Below, piece by piece: positions 60,858 through 64,000 of a DNA stretch of 64,000 bases; within the stretch, counting starts at the first letter, position 1; each line of letters opens with the position of its first letter. The position numbers and the translations under genes were made by a program. The stretch covers positions 930,001 through 994,000 of the forward strand of contig NZ_VFVR01000001.1 of NCBI RefSeq assembly GCF_006442205.1, read 5' to 3'. A model generated the notes under the pieces. The model was not told where the DNA came from, did no database searches, and saw only the letters and a program-made list of their open reading frames with translations. Origin of the DNA: Mesorhizobium sp. B2-3-12. Lineage in GTDB: Bacteria > Pseudomonadota > Alphaproteobacteria > Rhizobiales > Rhizobiaceae.

Positions 60858-61847
60858 TTACTTCTGGATGCAGGTGTCGACCGTGTCCTTGGTGCATTCG
60901 TCCAGGCCGGTGAACACCGGATCGTCGACCTTCTTGCCTTCGATCAGGTCGATCATCACCGTCGGCGCCTTGTAGCCCATTTCGAAGGGCCGCTGGCCGA
61001 CCAGCGCGGTGACGAGGCCATCCCGGGCGATCGCCACCTCGTCGCCGATCGTGTCGGCGGCGCCGATGACGAAGTCGTTCTTGGCCAGCCGGTCCTTGAG
61101 CGGTCCGACCAGATCGCGGTAGGGCTGCGGCGCGCCGAACAGCGGCCAGCCACCCATGATGCCGAACGCATCGAGCTTGGGGTTGGCGGCGAGGATGTCG
61201 GTCATCGCCTGCACGCCCTTGGCGCCGTCGTCATTGGTGAACACCGGACAGCCGGCGACTTCCGTCCAGCCGCCCTCGCCGGCCAATGCCGTGAGGCCTT
61301 CCTTGCCCGTCAGCGCGTCGCGCATGCCTTGCGCGCGGCGCAGGATGTTATCGGCCGCCGGGTTGCCCTCGATGGTGCAGATCGTGCCGCCATTCGGCTT
61401 GGCCTTCTTGATATACTCGCCGATCTTCTTGCCCATCAGGTAGTTGTCGGTGCCGAGATAGGTCTTGCGAAGGGCCGCGTCTTCCTTGGCAAGGTCGGCA
61501 TCGACGGTCATGATCGGGATCGTCGGATTGGCGCTCTTGATCGTCTGCGCGATCAAAGGCGCGTTGGACGGCGAAATCGCCATCGCCACCGTATCGGGCT
61601 TGCTCAGCATGTCCTGGACGATCTGTGCCTCGCCGGCCTCGTCGGAAGTCGACGCCGGACCGGTGTAGAAGCATTCATATTCCGAGCTGGCGTTCTCCTT
61701 GTTCCACTTCTCGCAGCCCTGGTGGATGGCCTCGAAGAACGGATTGTCGAGACCTTTCACCACGATGACGAGCTGCTTCTTGGCCAAGGCCGGCCCGGCG
61801 CCCAACGCCATGGCGGCGACGGCGGCGAGCAATACTGTTTTCCTCAT
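60858..61847 (-). CDS. Sugar ABC transporter substrate-binding protein
   Basis: A 329-residue type I periplasmic binding protein. The signal peptide (KTVLLAAVAAMALGAGPALA) is followed by LVIVVKGLDNPFFEAIHQGCEKW and VAMAISPSNAPLIAQTI, typical of ribose/xylose/fructose-type SBPs. GGGAGG precedes ATG 61847. It is divergent from the ATPase-permease genes of the same importer, with GntR-type sites in the shared promoter region. Specific sugar unknown. Confidence 0.92.
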   Translation of the reverse strand: MRKTVLLAAVAAMALGAGPALAKKQLVIVVKGLDNPFFEAIHQGCEKWNKENASSEYECFYTGPASTSDEAGEAQIVQDMLSKPDTVAMAISPSNAPLIAQTIKSANPTIPIMTVDADLAKEDAALRKTYLGTDNYLMGKKIGEYIKKAKPNGGTICTIEGNPAADNILRRAQGMRDALTGKEGLTALAGEGGWTEVAGCPVFTNDDGAKGVQAMTDILAANPKLDAFGIMGGWPLFGAPQPYRDLVGPLKDRLAKNDFVIGAADTIGDEVAIARDGLVTALVGQRPFEMGYKAPTVMIDLIEGKKVDDPVFTGLDECTKDTVDTCIQK

Positions 61848-62097
61848 GTCAGTCCTCCCTTTAAAACAGACGGACACGGCGTGCCCGCCACACACACAAA
61901 CCGCCCGTATGCGAGATGGCAGAGCCAATGCTCGTGCCGCCAGGCAAGGCCGGTAAGCATTTTCAGATGCGGCCGGACCGGCAACGTGCCGTAACGGCCG
62001 ATAACCTCCCACCGGTCCCTCCGCGGCAATGGCCTGGGACCGGAAATCTTTCTCCGACCATCAACTAATAACGGCGCGACGCCAACGTCAATTGCTA

Positions 62098-62110
62098 TTT
62101 GTCCTACAAA
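62098..62110. promoter_or_regulatory. Probable GntR/FCD operator, importer site 1
   Basis: TTTGTCCTACAAA is a dyad (TTTGT / ACAAA) fitting TNGTNNNACNA, in the shared promoter region of the SBP and ATPase genes. Confidence 0.55.
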
Positions 62111-62137
62111 ACGGATTTTTCGGAACCGCATCCTCTT

Positions 62138-62152
62138 ATTCGTCTGACAAAT
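62138..62152. promoter_or_regulatory. Probable GntR/FCD operator, importer site 2
   Basis: ATTCGTCTGACAAAT is a 15-bp dyad with one mismatch and matches the site at 58853-58865 in its core (GTCNGACAA). It lies 40 bp from site 1. Confidence 0.55.
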
Positions 62153-62291
62153 AGCACATTTCGACAATTGACGCCCGCGCGGGCATTCGCGTAAATGCCG
62201 AAGATCGTTGCCTCCGGGAGGAATGGGGAGCACGATAGAGGAGCCGCGGCCTGGAAAAGGCATGCGGCAAGGCATGGGGAGGCAATGGCTG

Positions 62292-63035
62292 GTGGCGGTT
62301 CTCGAACTCACCAACATCTCGAAGCATTTTGGCGCCATCCAGGCTGTCAACGACGTGTCGCTGTCGATCGAACCCGGCCAGGTCGTCGGGCTGATGGGCG
62401 ACAATGGCGCGGGCAAGTCGACGCTGGTCAAGATGATCGCCGGTAATTTCCACCCGAGCCATGGCACCATGCGCATGGACGACAAGGAATTGATCCTGAA
62501 CAAGCCGGCGGAAGCCCGCCAGCACGGCATCGAGATCGTCCACCAGGATCTTGCGCTCTGCAACAATCTGACGGCCGCCGCCAATGTCTATCTCGGCCGC
62601 GAGCTGCGGCGCGGCGTCGGCCCATTCCGCATCCTCGACTATGCCGCCATGTACAAGCGGGCCGGCCAGCTCTTCGCCGAGCTGAAGTCCGAGACCCGCC
62701 CGCGCGATCTCGTCAAGCAGATGTCGGGTGGCCAGCGTCAGGCGGTTGCGATCGCCCGCACCATGCTGTCGCAGGCCAAGATCGTTCTGATGGACGAACC
62801 GACGGCGGCGATCTCAGTGAGGCAAGTGGCCGAAGTGCTCAACCTGATCCGCCATCTGCGCGACCAAGGCATAGCGGTGGTGCTGATCAGCCACCGCATG
62901 CCCGACGTGTTCGACGTCGCCGACCGCGTCATCGTCATGCGGCGGGGACGCAAGGTCGCCGACAAGGCAATCGCCTCGAGCTCGCCCGAGGAGGTCACCG
63001 GGCTCATCACCGGCGCCATCGAGCAGGTCTCGTGA
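62292..63035 (+). CDS. Sugar ABC transporter ATPase, single-domain (FrcA-like)
   Basis: A 247-residue ATPase. It shows Walker A GDNGAGKST (about 38-46), signature MSGGQRQAVAIART, Walker B IVLMDEPTAA and H-loop VVLISHRM. Single-domain ATPases of this type occur with RbsC-like permeases, as in rhizobial fructose uptake (FrcBCA). I prefer GTG 62292, preceded by GGGAGG at 62277-62282 and matching the family N terminus (VAVLELTNISKHFG); upstream in-frame ATGs add residues without homology. Confidence 0.88.
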   Translation: MAVLELTNISKHFGAIQAVNDVSLSIEPGQVVGLMGDNGAGKSTLVKMIAGNFHPSHGTMRMDDKELILNKPAEARQHGIEIVHQDLALCNNLTAAANVYLGRELRRGVGPFRILDYAAMYKRAGQLFAELKSETRPRDLVKQMSGGQRQAVAIARTMLSQAKIVLMDEPTAAISVRQVAEVLNLIRHLRDQGIAVVLISHRMPDVFDVADRVIVMRRGRKVADKAIASSSPEEVTGLITGAIEQVS

Positions 63036-63096
63036 GCGCGGCTAATCCGGATTTCACCAGGCTGGCGTGCCTCGCCGCCGGCAGGAAAGGTCGATA

Positions 63097-64000
63097 ATGG
63101 CAGTCACCCTTGATCAGACGATCGCGCAGAAGCAGCATACTTTCCTGTCGCGGCTGTTCTCCACCCAGACCTTCTGGGTGGTGATCGCCGTCATCCTCGC
63201 CTGCATCTTCCTGTCGTTCGCCACCGACGCCTTCGCAACATCGAAGAACCTCTACAACATCACCCGCAACGTCACCTTCGTCGCCATCGTCGCGCTCGGC
63301 ATGACTTTCGTCATCATCACCGGCGGTATCGACCTGTCGGTCGGCTCGGTGCTGTGCCTGTCGTCGATGGTGCTGGCGGTGACCATGCATGCCGGTTACT
63401 CGATCGAAATCGGCATCCTGGCCTCGATCGCCACCGCGCTCGCCATCGGCGCCTTCAACGGCATATTTATCGCCTATCTCGGCTTTCCACCCTTCGTGGT
63501 GACGCTCGGCATGCTGTCGATCGCGCGCAGCCTTGCCATGGTCGCCTCCAACAACACCGTCGTCTTCCAGTTCGGACCGGATCACCAGAAGCTTCTCGCA
63601 CTCGGCGGCGGCGCCTGGGTGTTCGGCATCGCCAATCCGGTGCTCTACATGATCATCCTGGCGCTGATCACCGGCTTCATCCTGCGCTGGACCAAGTTCG
63701 GCCGGCACATCTTCGCCATTGGCGGCAATGAGCACGCGGCGACGCTGACCGGCGTCCCGGTGAAGCAGATCAAGGTCGCCGTCTACATGATCTCGGCGCT
63801 ATCGGCCGGCATTGCCGGCATCATCCAGACCGGTTGGCTCGGCGCCGTCACCACCAATCTCGGCAACGGCATGGAACTGCAGGTGATCGCCGCCACCGTC
63901 ATCGGCGGCGCCGACCTCGCCGGCGGCGTCGGCACCGCCTTTGGCGCCATTGTCGGCGCGGCGTTGATCGAGGTGATCCGCAACAGCCTCGGCCTGCTCG
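63097..64000 (+). CDS. Sugar ABC transporter permease, partial at window end
   Basis: The first 301 codons of an RbsC/FrcC-type permease; the gene continues beyond the window. ATG 63097 follows AGGAAAGG. Visible landmarks are FVIITGGIDLSVGSVLCLSSM, FPPFVVTLGMLSIARS and VIGGADLAGGVGTAFGAIVGA, the conserved core and cytoplasmic loops. It forms an importer with the preceding ATPase and the divergent SBP. Confidence 0.9.
   Translation, partial: MAVTLDQTIAQKQHTFLSRLFSTQTFWVVIAVILACIFLSFATDAFATSKNLYNITRNVTFVAIVALGMTFVIITGGIDLSVGSVLCLSSMVLAVTMHAGYSIEIGILASIATALAIGAFNGIFIAYLGFPPFVVTLGMLSIARSLAMVASNNTVVFQFGPDHQKLLALGGGAWVFGIANPVLYMIILALITGFILRWTKFGRHIFAIGGNEHAATLTGVPVKQIKVAVYMISALSAGIAGIIQTGWLGAVTTNLGNGMELQVIAATVIGGADLAGGVGTAFGAIVGAALIEVIRNSLGLL

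Larger units (their letters stand above)
61848..62291. other. Divergent control region of the second sugar importer
   Basis: This 444-bp gap has no gene. Its centre (62085-62155) is AT-richer and carries two GntR/FCD-type palindromes. The part 62208-62291 is open in the ATPase frame but precedes the preferred GTG start. Confidence 0.6.

Noticed and set aside
1..64000. Integrative element, prophage or insertion sequence
   Set aside because: I found no integrase, transposase, tRNA attachment site or phage gene; the toxin-antitoxin pair alone is not enough.

Overview
The window is GC-rich alphaproteobacterial chromosome DNA. Gene content points to the Hyphomicrobiales (Rhizobiales), most likely a Mesorhizobium-like member of the Phyllobacteriaceae: RutR with preT/preA, many sugar and peptide ABC importers, a non-pyrrolysine MttB with a dimethylglycine-dehydrogenase-like protein, and rhizobial palindromic intergenic repeats. 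That assignment is inference; no rRNA or marker gene is present. I see no tRNA, rRNA, CRISPR array, prophage or insertion sequence. Both window edges cut into further sequence, and the last gene (sugar permease) runs off the right end.

Left part (1-9.4 kb): pyrimidine catabolism. rutR opens the window and a preT-methyltransferase-preA operon lies at 4.9-8.5 kb on the other strand. Near-consensus RutR sites sit upstream of both. Between them are an XRE regulator divergent from two SDR genes, and an Rrf2-AhpD operon. A ChaC-type gamma-glutamylcyclotransferase follows.

9.5-22.7 kb: a two-domain VOC protein, a small secreted protein, DoxX, then mttB plus a DMGDH/GcvT-type flavoprotein (probable methylated-amine catabolism), a lytic-transglycosylase-like lipoprotein and a complete dipeptide/oligopeptide-type ABC importer.

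23-40 kb: a cell-envelope block. tamA-tamB (TamB carries an internal duplication of about 622 residues) diverge from a PAN-domain alpha-2-macroglobulin followed by PBP1C and a VanX-type D-Ala-D-Ala dipeptidase. Paired mosaic palindromes occupy the spaces before pbpC and vanX and appear to supply their Shine-Dalgarno sequences.

40-48 kb: sulfate uptake (cysP-like SBP, cysT, cysW, cysA), a GNAT/DUF1778 toxin-antitoxin pair with its own palindromic operator, a second sulfate-binding protein, an Rrf2 regulator and an acyltransferase-like gene.

48-64 kb: carbohydrate/sugar-acid genes. LacI regulator, operator, SBP, ATPase, two permeases and gluconokinase form one unit. Two near-identical GntR/FCD regulators flank a divergent dehydrogenase pair, next to a second sugar ABC importer; a shared palindrome lies in both divergent promoter regions. 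Small stress-type genes (MFS, DUF3175, SRPBCC) lie between the two sugar loci.
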